This document shows, one piece after another, positions 24,181 to 37,291 of a stretch of 64,000 nucleotides of DNA (the stretch's first letter is position 1; every line of letters starts with the position of its first letter). A program made the position numbers and the translations under genes. This DNA comes from Isoetes taiwanensis (lineage: Eukaryota; Streptophyta; Lycopodiopsida; Isoetales; Isoetaceae): assembly GCA_021234155.1 (NCBI GenBank), contig JAJEKV010000003.1:31353166-31417165 (forward strand). Direction: 5' to 3'. A model generated the notes under the pieces. The model was given only the letters and a program-made list of their open reading frames with translations. It was not told the origin of the DNA and ran no database searches.

Positions 24181-24199
24181 TGTAGGTTTTTTTGAAATC

Positions 24200-26350
24200 T
24201 CTGAATAAAGAACATGTGGACCTAAGAAAACTATACTTTTCAATAGTGGACCAAAAGCGGCAGAAATATGTAGCATAATAATATGGGGTTTCTTTTTGTG
24301 TTTTATGCACGCTTTTCACAAAGGTTTTCCTAAGATTTCATGGCGTATTGAATGGATGTACTAATGCGTACATCTAGAGTGCACCATTTCTTAGTCGTTG
24401 ATTTAGCTTTTTTTTTTCAATGGTCCAACATCCAAGGGCTCACAACAAAAGCCCTCTTTTTATTTTAAGGCTGAACGTGCAAGCCTCGTGGATAGCAATT
24501 CTTGCAAAAATTAATGTTCTTGTTGGATCCGTGTTGTTTGTTACCATCTTTTGAATCTGTGGGGCATTTTGGAGCTGCTTAATAGCATTCCTGAGTTGTA
24601 GGCCAACTCAAGAACTCTTTTTCGGAGCTTATTTTGATCCGGAAATATTGTAGCTGGTTGGGAATGGTGGCGGATTGGCTATGGGCTCTTCACATGATGG
24701 ATCGATCCAATATTCTTCACGAAAATCCTTTTGGTTGGTTCAAAGGGAGTTTGTTCTAAGCGGAAGGCGGTCACGAGTTCTCAATCGTAGATGAAGGTAG
24801 CTCGGTAAAGGTTGGAGATTGAAGGGCTCACCTAAAGCTCCCCATGCATCGACATTAAAGCTTTTTACACATACTTGGGCCTCGGCTTCTACTTTGATGG
24901 CAAGAAGAAGTGAGCTCCAAGCTCTATTCAACCTCGACGGATTCACTTTGGTTCTTAGAGCCGATTATATGCCGCAAACAACAAACAATCGCCTATTCGG
25001 TATGAAGAGAAGAAAAAGCTTCTTTTCTTGGATTTGATCTCCCTATTTTTCTTTGGGGTCTCCTCTGTTTTTTTGCAAAGCTCTCCTGTTTGCTTATGGT
25101 GCCTCAAATGTTTTTGCTGGGTATGCCATGAATCGATTAAGGTGCCAGGTGAATCCGGGCGCCTTAGATCATTAAATCGGGATTTGACCCTTAGGCTCCC
25201 AAGAAACCCATCGATGAATTTTGAAGCGGTATTTAAGAATGCAAGAATTTCCAAAGCGGGACAACTTTTGGTGGAGAGGAGCTTCTAAATTTCTCTGAGC
25301 CATCTTATTACGATTCATAGGCATCATTAAAGTCAAGAACTTCACGTACCATCGTGGGGAATCGGGGATTACGAGGTTAGAGGCGGTAGATGTAGATTGA
25401 TGCAGTTTGTTGCTCCGTTGCAAAGATGGAAGGGGGTAACTGTCTGTGATGGGCTGATACCTTCTTGGAAGCACTTCAAAATCTTCTGAAAATCACTCTT
25501 TGGCTCTCTAAATGCCGTTTTGTGTTGCAGGTCGTTTAAAGCAGCAAGATCTATATTCACAACCTTCGGTTGCCTCACCGTGATCACAAAGCGTGGTACG
25601 TGAGTTTGAGTCCGGCGATAATATTATTATATCTGTAAGTCTAAGTTTGAGACAGTAGCTATTTACAAATCTGGTTGTTATTTTAAAAGTAGGTGCAAAA
25701 ACTCTAGGCAGCAGCGGATTCAAAAAGGCAAGCAAATCAGAACCCATCTCTGTATCTCTGTATTGAATAAGGCAACCATGAAGAGGACTCAGAAATGCGA
25801 AAAAGGACTAGTCTCGAGGCTAAAGTATAAAAGTAAGCAAAAGGATGGCCATGGATAGCCCTTCCCAATGTTTGGCGTTGAGTTCGGTCCTATAGTTGGT
25901 TTAAAGCGTGGAAGAATCCAAGCACTTCCTACTCGGCTTGAATTGAAGAAACAACGCGAACAGCGTTTTGCTTTAAGGTAGGCTGCTTTTTTTACCTTGT
26001 TCATTCTTCTACTCCTTTACCGCGAAACATCACTCTTGCAATTTGATATCTAGAAAGAAGTCTTTCCCTGTGATTTCAATCATTTATTATATCTATCACG
26101 TATCAACAAGAAATTTTGATGTCTTGAAAGCGGGCATTGGCTTTAAATTTCTAAATAAAATGCTTTTATAGCATATATAATTATATTACATTATGCTTTA
26201 ATATTATAGTTACTCATGTTTCATTTTACTATATTCCCTTTTTTTTTTTAATCTTTTGCATATTACATAACACATATTGCTACATGTTTTAAATGTCTTT
26301 TATATTCTCCGCGTCATTTTTTTTTTTTATGGCCCCGAAGGGCCAAATTT
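24200..26350. other. No supported gene
   Basis: About 2.1 kb at the 3' end of the inferred PLD-zeta intron. Several frames of 70-130 codons occur (for example 25,028-25,288 plus, 25,508-25,747 minus), but none shows a domain or phase-matched splice partner. Confidence 0.4.
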
Positions 26351-26358
26351 TTAGTATA

Positions 26359-26801
26359 ATAACCAACACATAACTACCATTGACATTAATAAATATAACC
26401 ATTGGATCCAACACATTTAAATTAAAATCCCCTTAAACCCCCTTTGGTTTGGGTGCATATTCACATGGGGGTGGCGTTAGGGGCGGCGAGAGCCCTCATA
26501 ATTGTATTTTTGCGTCTGAAATCAACACCATATAGTATTAGGTTGAAATCTTATAGTATTTTTGCGAATCTTATTATACGATATAGCAAATCTTGTACTT
26601 GCATACCCCACAAGCGAGGAACTTTCGTGCGGTGTAGATTAAGGAATAAAGGGCGAATATGCCTATCCAACGACTCGTTGCCGGAGTCACCCCAGTGTGA
26701 ATATGCACCCAAACCAAAGGGGTTTAAAGGGGATTTTAATTTAAATGTGTTGGATCCAATGGTTATATTTATTAATGTCAATGGTATTATATGTTGGTTA
26801 T
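26359..26801. mobile_element. MITE-like inverted repeat, about 443 bp
   Basis: The left arm (26,359-26,472) and right arm (26,688-26,801) are near-perfect inverse copies of about 114 bp. They share ATAACCAACA, CCATTGACATTAATAAATAT, CCATTGGATCCAACACATTT and GGTTTGGGTGCATATTCACA. The centre is more diverged. Flanks show no unambiguous target duplication. It ends about 30 bp upstream of a PLD-zeta exon. Half of a second copy opens the window. Confidence 0.75.
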
Positions 26802-28655
26802 ATTATCATGTTGGAAATATTTACATTTGCGGATATACATTTTGATTTACAAAGAGGTATCTATAAAACCTCAAAATTAATAGTTTACATACCAAGAATA
26901 GATTACTCAACATTCATGAAAATATCAAGGTGTTTTCGTTTCCACGATCATTTCTCTTATGGTGTATACCTATAGTATGGTATGCTATTGCTTGTAAATG
27001 GTATAGTTTTTTCAGCCCAAGAGTTTGATATTTAATTTTAGCTAGAAATAAATGAGTTACTTATAGGTCACACCATGAAAAGATCGTGATTGTTGACCCG
27101 GCAAGTTTGTTTCTGGGTGGGTTGGACTTGTGTTTTAGAAGGTTTGATGATTGAGCATCGTGTTCAAGATAATCCATGCAAGATTTGGCCTCGAAAAGAC
27201 TACTACAATCCTAGGTATATATTTTCTGCAGTTATTTCTGGAAACTGGCCCATACTTGACTTCACAATGTATACAATTTGCTTAGCTAGTCTGAGCCCAA
27301 TTCATGGGAAGATATGATGAAAGATGAGTTGGACAGGGCAAAAACTACCATTGCTATTTTTTGGCCTCTCCTTGTGTGCATAATAGAGGCTGCTACATAA
27401 TTATCGGTTGGTTATATCTGTTTTGATAAAGTTCATGGATCTTGTAAATCATGCCTCATAAGATTTTCTTGTAATTATCCTTCAAGGCAAGATGGAGACA
27501 CATTTATATTCATACAAAAGATTAATTTCTGTTGTGAGTATGCGAGAATCACGGGAAAATGGGCAAACAAGTGTAGCTATGATGTTACATTTGAAATATT
27601 TAAAATTTGCTTGCTTGGTGATTTTGGCGTGTATAGGTATGGATTCTTTGCTTGATGTTCAAGCAGCGTGATTGCGGAGTGCTTTTGTTGAAGGTTTGAG
27701 TTGAATATTTATGGGTTGTTCACATGTTTGGAAGTGTTGTAGTTACGCCTTAGTCCGGCGGCGGGGGTTCAAATCCCCTAGGGAACTTTTTTGTGAGGCG
27801 ATTGTATGTTAACACAGTATATTGACTTATTGTGAAGGTTAAACAATCTTAGGGTTTTGAGGATTTGACCCCATCACGGATTTGGTGGGCGGTGTAGAAT
27901 GCATAGGAAGGAATATGCGTGAGAATATTATGTAAATCAATGGTCCAAAACAAGCGATAAGGGAAAACAAGCGATATAGTTAATAGATATAGTTCTGTCC
28001 ACAAATTATCGTTCATTTCTTATTATCGTTCATTTCTGACCATTGATCACTGTAATATTCCCTCTATCATTCCTCACAGAGCATTGTGGACCGTTCGTTG
28101 ACTCCATGATGGGGTCAAACTGCATTTCCACATCAGCATAAGATTTATAAACCATTGTCCAGAGCCAACATACAGCTGCATCACAAATACTCATGCAAAA
28201 GAGGGGAATTGAAACCCCTGCCATTAGAGGCAGACCCAGGATCATATGACATGTCTGTACAGACAAAAATTTGTCCCGTCCTTTACCACTATGTCCATCC
28301 ATTTGAACAAAGGCACTCCTTGTGCCTGTAAGCCTTCTCAAAGCAGCAATGCACAGACAAAATTAAACAGAATCAAGGCGATCAGACAATGGGTTGCTCC
28401 ATCTTTCAATAACCTACATGCTTGGACCAAATAAGGAACTGTCAGATATAAACAGATGTTCAATGGTTCTTATTCGGAGTGCTGCATAGGTCGCTGAAAC
28501 TTTTGTCTGCAACCCCTACAACCATTGGAAACAAACTATAGAACAACATCTGTCTAATTCCACAGAAGCTGAGTTAAAAATATTCTAGACCCGATATGCA
28601 AAGTTTCCCAATCATTTGTTAATGTGGATTGCTGCCCTCAGGCATATCTAATATA
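26670..28655 (+). repeat. Segmental direct repeat, copy B
   Basis: Partner of 1-1,905. It spans half the MITE, three PLD-zeta exon remnants and about 1.3 kb further downstream. The copies retain collinear similarity, with clustered small differences such as CGCT against AAAAC, until about 28,655. Confidence 0.8.
26833..27350 (+). pseudogene. PLD-zeta type phospholipase D, exons d-f (first HKD motif)
   Basis: These exons continue the protein of 10,404-11,179. Exon d (26,833-26,974) encodes IYILIYKEV, KINSLHTKNRLLNIHENIKV and HFSYGVYL, with an extra base after codon 14. Exon e (27,067-27,214) encodes SHHEKIVIVD, the H-x-K-x4-D catalytic signature of phospholipase D, then QVCF, GGLDLCFRRFDD and EHRVQDNPCKIWP.KDYYNPR with single-base indels between. 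Exon f (from 27,286) gives SEPNSWEDMMKDELDRAK and then fades. Lesions include TAG in place of the Trp codon split by intron d/e, a probable TAG near the start of exon f, and GG instead of AG at the exon d acceptor. Later exons, including the second HKD motif, were not found. I judge it a pseudogene. Confidence 0.8.
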
Positions 28656-28778
28656 TCTTATTATGGCTTTAAACCTTCTCATTAGCAGCATGTCACGGCA
28701 AAACATTATGTCCAGCCATGTTCTCCTCTTTCTATTGCTGTTTTAACAGTCTGCTCCAGAATATCTTGCCCGACATAG

Positions 28779-28856
28779 AGCACAAATGAGTGTGGCTCCT
28801 TCAATGTTATCCACCTAAGCACAAATGAGTGTGGCTCCTTCAATGTTATCCTTCAC
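28779..28856. repeat. Tandem duplication, about 41 bp
   Basis: AGCACAAATGAGTGTGGCTC followed by CTTCAATGTTATCC occurs twice in direct succession. Confidence 0.8.
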
Positions 28857-28859
28857 TCT

Positions 28860-31800
28860 ACCTCTAAATGCAGCACAACATGCATCTGCATAAGCACAAA
28901 GACTGTCTGCATATAATCCATGCACTTTTACCATAAATACTACACCTGAACTATCATTCAACATATATAGAACATCCATTGCATTTAGCCCGTGTCATCA
29001 AAAAATATGAGCACTACTTACAATGAGTTGACGAAGGAAATAGATCCAAGCAAACACTTCGTGTAGCCCAGCAACAATCTGCCCACAGCAACAGCAAATC
29101 AAACTCACTGCACATGCTGAAAACCTATAGGACCATGACAGCCACGTGTTCATACCTCCTCATGCATGTCCTCCATTGAACACGTGTTGCTCCTGAGCAC
29201 GTCCTCACCTATACATGAGCTGCATAATCTGACAAGCAAGCAAGCAAGGAGCACGGGGAGTTAAACCCCTCAAGGAAGCCGCTTTTCAATGCTCCACCAC
29301 CGCCTAAAGCCGGAGGGCTATTTCCATGCAGTGAATGTCAATCACTCATGCCTACAAACAGAATTCACAACTTTTTTTTCCCCTTTTATTCTTTCTGGTC
29401 ACACATCCTGCATCCTCAATCCAATGCACAACTAAATGCTCAAACACACAATGCTATACTATGCTACGCCATGCAAGCAAGAAATCAGAATTAGTTGTAC
29501 TTCAAATTTAAGGCAACAGCATGTCTTCGTTGAAGATTATCGATTCGCCTTAACTCACGAATCAACATTCCCCTGGCCAAATTCATATGGGCCCTCAGTG
29601 CCTGTCTCTCTTCCACAGAAACATTAACCTGGTCCTATTCCATCAGCCCGATGCATTGTTCTAACGCATGAAAAAACCTGCTTAATTGAATCCGAAGCAC
29701 TCTAACTGCAGCTGCTACCCCTTCAGCTATTGTATTGATCCCTACAACATTCTCAAGTAGCTTTCGGCTACATGCACATGCTCACTCCTGCGGGCCTTAA
29801 CAACGGGGATGTGGCAGCCCATTTGCCACAAGATTTGCAATAGGGGCAATTGGCTAGGATGTGGCGGACCATTTGCAAGCTTATGGGAACAATCGTAGCA
29901 TATCGGCATTAACAACATGGGGGACCATTTGTGAAGGCCACCAGAGGCGAAGCACTTGAACGAAAGGAGGGCCGGAACCACGCGCCACATCACTATCGTT
30001 GTCACTTATTTCAATAACTTTTCGGTGCCCACAACTTGCCCATTGGCCTCCATTCACGGCATACCCGCATAATTAAATGTGAACATGTGCTATAACCCGA
30101 TTATCAAACTACTCTTCTAAATCAGCTTGAACTAACATAGAATATAACATCTACGCCCATTCGTATGGCCTTAAAAGTACACATCTATATTCAACATACA
30201 GTCCAAATACAATAAACAGAAACATGAGACCAAAACAAGATAAGAAAAAGGCACTATCCCACTGCCATAGTGTGATCAAGCAAGTCTAGGGTATGTAATC
30301 AAGCCCCCGCAATCTCCTTCCACAACCGCCCGGCCTAAACTCTCTTCCTCCTCCACATCAACAAAGTCTTCGTCGTCATCACCCTCACTTTGCATCATCG
30401 TGCCAATACAGCTTCTGGCCTTCCCAATCCTCTTCAGGGCCATCCCGGCCGAGGCACGCAAACGAAGACGCATCTAACATCGCTTGGCATAGCATGCTGA
30501 GGATTCAACGTCATCCTCCAAACAGCTTTTACTCTGTGCTCAGAAATGAATGCGGTGTTGGTCGGCAAGATCCATTGGCTAGATAGCACAAACTTCCTTG
30601 TGCGTAACATTCACACATCTTTGTGTACACAAGACTTGCGGACATCATCTGTTTTCTACCATGATAATTCACATAATGGGCAGCCCTATGCGGGGATGTT
30701 CTTGTTGTCCAACATAACAAGATTCTTGATTCCCAACGAGGTACTGGATCCTTTCCTATTTCTATTTGCTTTCCGGTGACATTATGCAAGCTGAATTTGA
30801 ATAATGTTTGGAAGCAAAACGAACAAAAGTAATGAAAATTCAACTTTTCAAACTTGACCAGAAATTTTATTGATGAATCATTGGAACTAATGGTTTAGCA
30901 AAAACATTAAAGGCAAGGGTCATGGAAAATAGCAACATGGTTGAAATGGATAGTGGGCAAAATGGCTAAGATGGAGAACTCCAAAACAAAGGTTATGGAG
31001 TGTGAATAAAAAATGATGAAACTGAATAGTCCAAAGGGTTATGCATGGAAAAATGAGAAAATGGCATATGTAAAGGTGTCCAAAAGGTGAATTTATGGCA
31101 AAATGGTCAATATGAGATAAAAATGAAGGTCTCAATCAATCACGTGCACTCTCTCCGACTTCAATATGATGTCAGACTGGCCAGGTAAAGTCTTCGATTT
31201 ATATTCGTGTTAAACCGAGGTACAAGATAAACTCTCCATAGCTTTACCCAGGTTAAGCCATTATGAATAGATCGTTGTGGCCTAATCTGAGTAACACATA
31301 TAGCCGGGACCACCTATGCCAGGAGATTAGTTTCTGGTATGCTATTTGTGGTTCATGATAACTGAGATAAACCAGCCATGGTTGAGACAAAAATTTGTAT
31401 TGATTTCAGCATGTCCGAGAACTGATGAATCAAATCTAGAAATATAGAACCAAGTTTGTTGCATTTTCATTCGCACAACCACCTTCTCGGAATTACTTTT
31501 CATTAGATCGACCAATTCAAATATTTTGAGGTTGATATATGCATTGTCCAGCCGTAGGAAGGGATCTACCTCGCATTCGGAAACCCACAATCAAACATGT
31601 CATAGCTATGTGGGCGAGGTGGGGATCTGGGCCAAATGGAAGCCTCGCTATTCTTCCCCTCTGTCGTAGAGGGCGGGCAGCTACACTCGACAGGCAACTC
31701 TGGCGACATTCATTGGTTCGCACCTTCTTTACAGCACCAAGTTCAACGAACGGGGATCGGCCTTGGCTTTACACTTTCCTGCAGAACTCCGTATATCTCA

Positions 31801-33270
31801 AGTGAGATGTGGTTAATGTAGTCTGACCACATTTTAATGTGGTCATCGATGCTCGACCAAGTGGTCAATGTGGCAAAAACCGGGCTTCAAATTGCGGCGT
31901 CGGTAATTTCAATCGGCCGGTTCTTTCTACTCCATGGGCGGTTTGATTTGCTCGAAAAAGCATACCTCTTTTATGCTAGATTGGTGAAGAGAGGAAGAGA
32001 TTTTCGGCAAAATAGAGCAGGGTCGACCAAGAAATGCCTAAAACAGTTGGTTTTGGGCTTCAAATCATCTTTGTTCTTTGTGGGTCGATCTGGTGGCCAT
32101 TAACCCACACCCGCTTGAGATATCACGGGCTTCGTGCTTTCCTATGGCTTGCACAACAACAACTGGGGGAACCTTGAATGGTTCTTTGAACAACGTAGTC
32201 CAACCTTATGAGAAAACTTGGCGAGGAAACACTCTATGCAATTAATGAGAACCAATAAGAATTTAATGGCCGGATAATTTAGATCAGATTTTCTCCAAGA
32301 AAATGCAATTGTACCTAAGCGGTATGATGAATCCATAGATTGGGGCGTATTTTGAAAATAAAAATCTTACAAGCATATTGTGATATGCCCAAAATGGTAA
32401 CACGTCGGTCTTTCAATCTTGCTTGCCATGTTTGATGCATACCAGGGAAAAATTTCAACTCAAGAATCATTGAATTATTTTAGAGTAACATCAAGAATCA
32501 CTGGCGACATATGTGAGACCTGTCGAAATTGGATATGGAGCTAAGAGCTTAAGCTTAAACGCAAAGGGCCGCTGCTCATTCTCGTGTGATAGTTAGTAGG
32601 TAGAAAAGTACGCCTTTGTCAAGGTAGATCGACCTTCACCAATATATTACTTGCAAAGTATTTTCTCTTTACAAGTTTAGTCCAACAAATGGGAATATGT
32701 GGGGAAATATTTGGGGATATTCCCACCTACCAACCCCTTTGGGGGGCCATCGTTAATGATTGAACGGGCTAAAACTAGAAAAAACGCCTCAAAAATGCCA
32801 CAAATATGTCACGAATATGCCCTGGATATCGCGGCGCATATGCCATGGTATGCCATGGATATGTTGAAGTTCAATCACAAGTATCATGGATACATTGTGG
32901 TTAATCACGACGTATAAGGCTCTCGTTTAGGGACAACCCAACTAGGGGCAACCCAAAAAGCACTTTTATGCCCTATGCTAAGCTAGACTTTCATGTGGCA
33001 ACTGGAAAACAAGTGGCCAATGCTTTTCAACATCAAGTCTTCCATTGCCTTCTCAATAGAGAACTTGGTCTATAAGCTGGAGGAAAAAATGAAGAGTATT
33101 AAAACATCAGTACATGCATGTAAGTTGCAGCACCATAGCAAGATTGGATACAACAAACTTACTAGGATAAAATCTTCCAAGAGAGACTTCTAACAACCTT
33201 GCAAATCAATTTGCACATCTCAAGGAGGGCAATATGGATGTTTGCCTATCTAAGCATGATAAGTACTAAG
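28860..33270. other. No confidently supported gene
   Basis: A 4.4-kb stretch. A plus-strand frame at 30,546-30,779 includes a run reading SVFYHDNSHNGQPYAGMF that ends near a possible GTACTG donor, and could be an exon of a decayed mobile-element gene; no partner exon was found. Frames at 31,539-31,805 and 31,837-32,103 are likewise unrecognised. Confidence 0.35.
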
Positions 33271-33274
33271 ATAG

Positions 33275-33370
33275 TCTCTGCAACATCTGAGGATTTATTC
33301 CAAGTAGACTAAATATAGCTGGGATTTGCAAGTTTATTCCAAGTAGACTATAGCTAGGATTTGCAAGTTG
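33275..33370. repeat. Tandem duplication, about 42 bp
   Basis: TTATTCCAAGTAGACTA, then ATAGCT(G/A)GGATTTGCAAGTT, occurs twice in succession. Confidence 0.7.
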
Positions 33371-33874
33371 AATGGAACGGAAGCTTGCTCATACCCTAGT
33401 AGCAACATTGCCTATTCTACTCATCTTCTTTGCAATTGCAGTGAACCTTCAAATAAAGACGAACAACATCCATTACTTTGCTCTATCTGGCAGGTTGGAG
33501 GACAAAACCAGCATAATAGAAACCTATAGGCAAGGCATCGTTTACCCAAGCATAATATAAAGGGGCTCCAAAAACGAGTGTTTTTAAACTTTGTAAAATA
33601 AAAAAGAGCTCTTATTTTCTACTTGATATCTGAATTGCATGATCACCCCTTGAAACACATTTATTTCTGAGCAGCTTATCCAACTCTGCAAACTTGTAAT
33701 ATATAGTACAGAGTGCTATTTACATATGCTGCGTGCTCAATGGCACATGTTTTGAGCATAATACCATTGCAGAGTGCACATGTACAAAATACCATAGACA
33801 CAAGCCGCTTATACTTGGCTATTCTTGCTGAACATGGCCTGCCTGAAATACTGGGCCAATCCTGCTAACTTCCA

Positions 33875-35387
33875 TCAAAAGTTACAAAGGATGTGTTTCT
33901 TGAAACGTTTCCATACTGGAAATTTGCAGTAACCCAAAACTTTGGCTATGACTTTTCGGTGGCGTTGGGTGTCATCTCGCATAGAACTATAAGCAGGATG
34001 CCGAACTTCATATAAGAGATCTTTCAAGGCAGAATGAGTGATACAGTTGACATATTCATTCGTTTTGCGGGCCTGTTAATTATCGCGGAAGTTAGCTAAG
34101 GCTGAGGAAACAAGAGTGGCGCATTAAGCAATGTAAAGATAGCATTAGTAGAAGCTCCAACTTACTTCTATATTTGATCGGAAGTTTGCTTTTAATTGCT
34201 CTGCAGAATATTGTGGGAAACCGAAAGTGAGGCGTTCTTGCTTCTGCAATATATGAACATCCATTAAGCTGATCAACCCCTGGATTTATTATTCAGGGAA
34301 GGTAATCGATTACCTTCTCTGGTGGTGTAAATTTGGAATCAATAACGTTTTGATTCAAACTGCCGGCAGGTGCATATAATTCTGCATGGTAACGTGTTGA
34401 AGGTTTCAGAAGGGCTTGAGGTCTCACAAGACCTGTTATTACATTTCTCTCAGTGACTGCAATGGAAAAATAGTCAGTTTTCTGCCATATTAGCTTAGCC
34501 AGAAGAGTTCAGTAATGCATAAATTCATGATTTTATACACTAATAGGCGTAGCCAGTATTAAGTGATTCTTATTGTGTAAGCCTAGTAGTTTTATAAAAG
34601 CTAATCGCCATATAACCAAGAGTGATGGAGCTCTTGCTTGACCTACTCCCATTGAGAAAAAAAGCATCTCATAATCGGATCTCCGTAGACAAGAATAAAA
34701 TAAATAAAGAACCACGTGCCCAAACATCTCTTCTGACTTCTTGTTTGACATCTTTAAGAACTGCCAATAAATGAAGATGTTTGCATCCTGGTTTTCCTCC
34801 AACCCTTATTAAAGCATTCTCTCTTTGAGGAGGAAATTCACATGCCTTCCATCCCTTCCTAATGTAGCCTTTAAGAAATCGTCCCATCAACAAAAACTCT
34901 TTCATAATCCTTACACATGATGCTATGCAACTGCACCATTTTAACACTTAAATAGCAATTGTCCCTGTATGATGTGCATGTAAATGAAATATGAGCTCAA
35001 TTATGTGGTGTGATATACGTATTTCCCTCAGAATTGCTGTCTAACTGAAGTTCTCTACTATCTTCCGAGATGGAACACTTCAAGAGACAATGGTTGCCAC
35101 TGCCTTAAGGCAAACAATATAATACTTCAGGATTATATGTACCTGGAATATGTGATTGACCATAAATGTAAGATCTTCCACGCCTTTTTGATTCATCGTC
35201 AACAAGTATGGCCTTTTGCCAAAAGTAGAAGTTGATCAAAAATGGAAGTTGTACAAGTTTTACAATATTTAAGCATACCCCACTTGTGTGAAAATGGTCC
35301 CTATGTCCAGATGGTACGTGCGTGGGTTTTATGGCATGATCAAGTGAGTAACGTTTTTTAACTCTGCTACACTCCCTGATCAGAATT
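33875..35387 (-). CDS. Intact multi-exon gene, family not recognised (5' end not found)
   Basis: Five exons join with matching phase and no indel: 35,279-35,387, 35,143-35,212, 34,314-34,456, 34,166-34,243 and 33,875-34,072 (stop TGA at 33,875-33,877). All introns are GT-AG. The visible part is about 198 residues. Landmarks in order: RVKKRYSLDHAIKP, VPSGHRDHFHTSG, AILVDDESKRRGRSYIYGQ, ERNVITGLVRPQALLKP, YHAELYAPAGSLNQ, ERLTFGFPQYSAEQLK, a basic stretch with DDTQRHRKVIAKVLGYCKF, and the C-terminal FKKHILCNF. It is basic, with no membrane segment or signal visible. The start lies in exons upstream of 35,387 that I could not identify. I do not recognise the family. The clean frame over about 600 coding bases contrasts with the damaged genes elsewhere, so it is probably a live host gene. 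Confidence 0.65.
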
Positions 35388-35389
35388 CT

Positions 35390-37025
35390 GCAATTTAGTT
35401 AGAAAATAGGACAAATGAATATTCAATATCTCATGCCTGATGAAATTTGTGTAACAAAAATGGTCGCCTGCAAAAGCTGGGATTAAACTGATGCTCTTAA
35501 ACCCCTGAATGGAAACTTAAACCCCTGACAACTGTGGCTAACCAAAGCCTAAATTACTGAACACAACTTTTATTTATTAACAAATGGTTCTAATAAGCCA
35601 AGGATGTAATCTGATTAACTTGTTACAAGTTTCTTACATGCAAGAAAATGTTTACAATTGCTAAAACAAAAAAGTAAATATGTGAATAATGAATACCAGG
35701 TTTCTGCATTGCTAAATTGAAAATTGTCTGCAGCACAAAATGATTGCCACCCCTGAACACAATAGGAACACAGCACAATCAATGAAAATGAAAGACCAGC
35801 TTTGATTGCTATCCTATTGCGATAATATAACAATTAAAATGAGTATTTTCGCCCAAACGTGTGATGTGTAAACCATCCTTCGTAAAGACATCTTCTAATT
35901 CAACTCTTTATCTACATCTAGTGCTGCAATGAAAAGGCGGCTAAATTGCACCCCATTACATATTATAAAACATAACAAAGAAGATCTAGTTACTTCTGGT
36001 TGTTTGCCTAAATAAACAGTGTTCCGGTAACAGAAAAGCACACAAAACCGGCCAAAGGAGCAGTATTTCAATTTTATACATTCTTCTGAATTCTGCATCT
36101 GCCCAATAGAAAATTATCTGATTCCGTCCACGCTTATGAAGGCAAGCATTAAGTATATATGATGGGCATAAGATCCAGAATTGTGTGAAAGATACAATAA
36201 GATAGAGAAATCGGAAAGACGAACTTAGGTTGGAATCGCAGGACAGATAGGCCAAGAATGACTTTTTTATGTCTTGGACGGGAGGTGAAGATGCCGGTAT
36301 CAGATGACATACCACCTCAGAAATTTCTAAAATCAAACAGGCTCGAAGAACCTAAGAAATCAAAGAACCCTAAGTTCTGAACCCCATAAATGCTTCGGAT
36401 ATAGTCTGAATCTCGTAAAAAAACTGCATCTATCAACCCTAAGATCTGGATCCTATTAATGCTTCGGATTTAGTCTAAATCTCCTAAAAAAACTGCATGT
36501 AATCGACATCTACGCACCTATTTCAAGAAAATCACAGAACAATCCGTTCTGCAATCATAAACCGCCGGATTTACAATAAAAAAGCTGCCGAATTTGTTAG
36601 AGGCGCAAATCTGGAGGAAAGAACCTCAGCCCATTGGGGAAATCTGTCAAATTTGCAGCATGCCTCTGTTCGAACCCATGTCATCACTGGAACAGGGCGC
36701 CCAAGGATTTCAATGCCGCAAATTTTTGAGGGTGCCCAAGAATTTTGGCGTTCTAGGCACCTGTGGTGTGATACCGGATTGAAGAATACTGGCTTCTGGA
36801 CGAAAATTTCTTCCCTTGGCCGGGCTGTAGTGTGATTCTGCACTTATCAGAAGGGAGCAGGGAGCGAAGAGACAAGCGCAGGCACCACTTCCGACATGGC
36901 GCTTCATGGTTCCTCTTCTTAAATCAGAATGTAATAGGCTTCGAATGGTGCCAACTCGACACAAAGATGTATTTTACACATAAGCAACGCTCACACTATC
37001 TCCCCCCGATTGGGGTTATTAAATA
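35390..37025. other. Intergenic or 5' region, no assigned exon
   Basis: This probably contains the missing 5' exons of the minus-strand gene at 33.9-35.4 kb and the promoters of that gene and of the plus-strand gene starting at 37,292. A direct duplication of about 68 bp (ATGCTTCGGATATAGTCTGA, then CTCGTAAAAAAACTGCAT) lies at 36,375-36,510. No exon was assigned. Confidence 0.4.
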
Positions 37026-37029
37026 AATT

Positions 37030-37130
37030 AATGGAAACCCTTCCGGGGTTTTATGTGGAAACCCTTCCGGATTTCCATTGAACCCCGGAAGGGTTTCATA
37101 TTAGAACCCCGGAAGGGTTTCCACTAAAAA
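37030..37130. repeat. Palindromic cluster of GGAAACCCTTCCGG units
   Basis: Two forward units (TGGAAACCCTTCCGG) are followed by two reverse units (CCGGAAGGGTTTC), forming a hairpin of about 100 bp. The same motif builds the larger array at 40.4-40.9 kb. It lies about 160 bp upstream of the start codon of the plus-strand gene at 37,292. Confidence 0.85.
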
Positions 37131-37291
37131 TAGATTTTTTTAGGAAGATATCCGCCATTCATTAATGATAGAATTAAATTCTCAACACCGCTATTTTTGA
37201 GGGAAGCTTTTTCAAAAGATTTTTTTTTTTCCTACCGGCTACCTCTCCGGTGATTTGTAAACCTAATCCCGCGCTTTCTTTCCCTTCCAGA

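Noticed and set aside
27745-27790. Possible tRNA-like B box (GGGGGTTCAAATCCCC), also near 1,040
   Set aside because: Only the T-arm-like hairpin is present; copy A has already lost pairing and no D or anticodon arm is visible.
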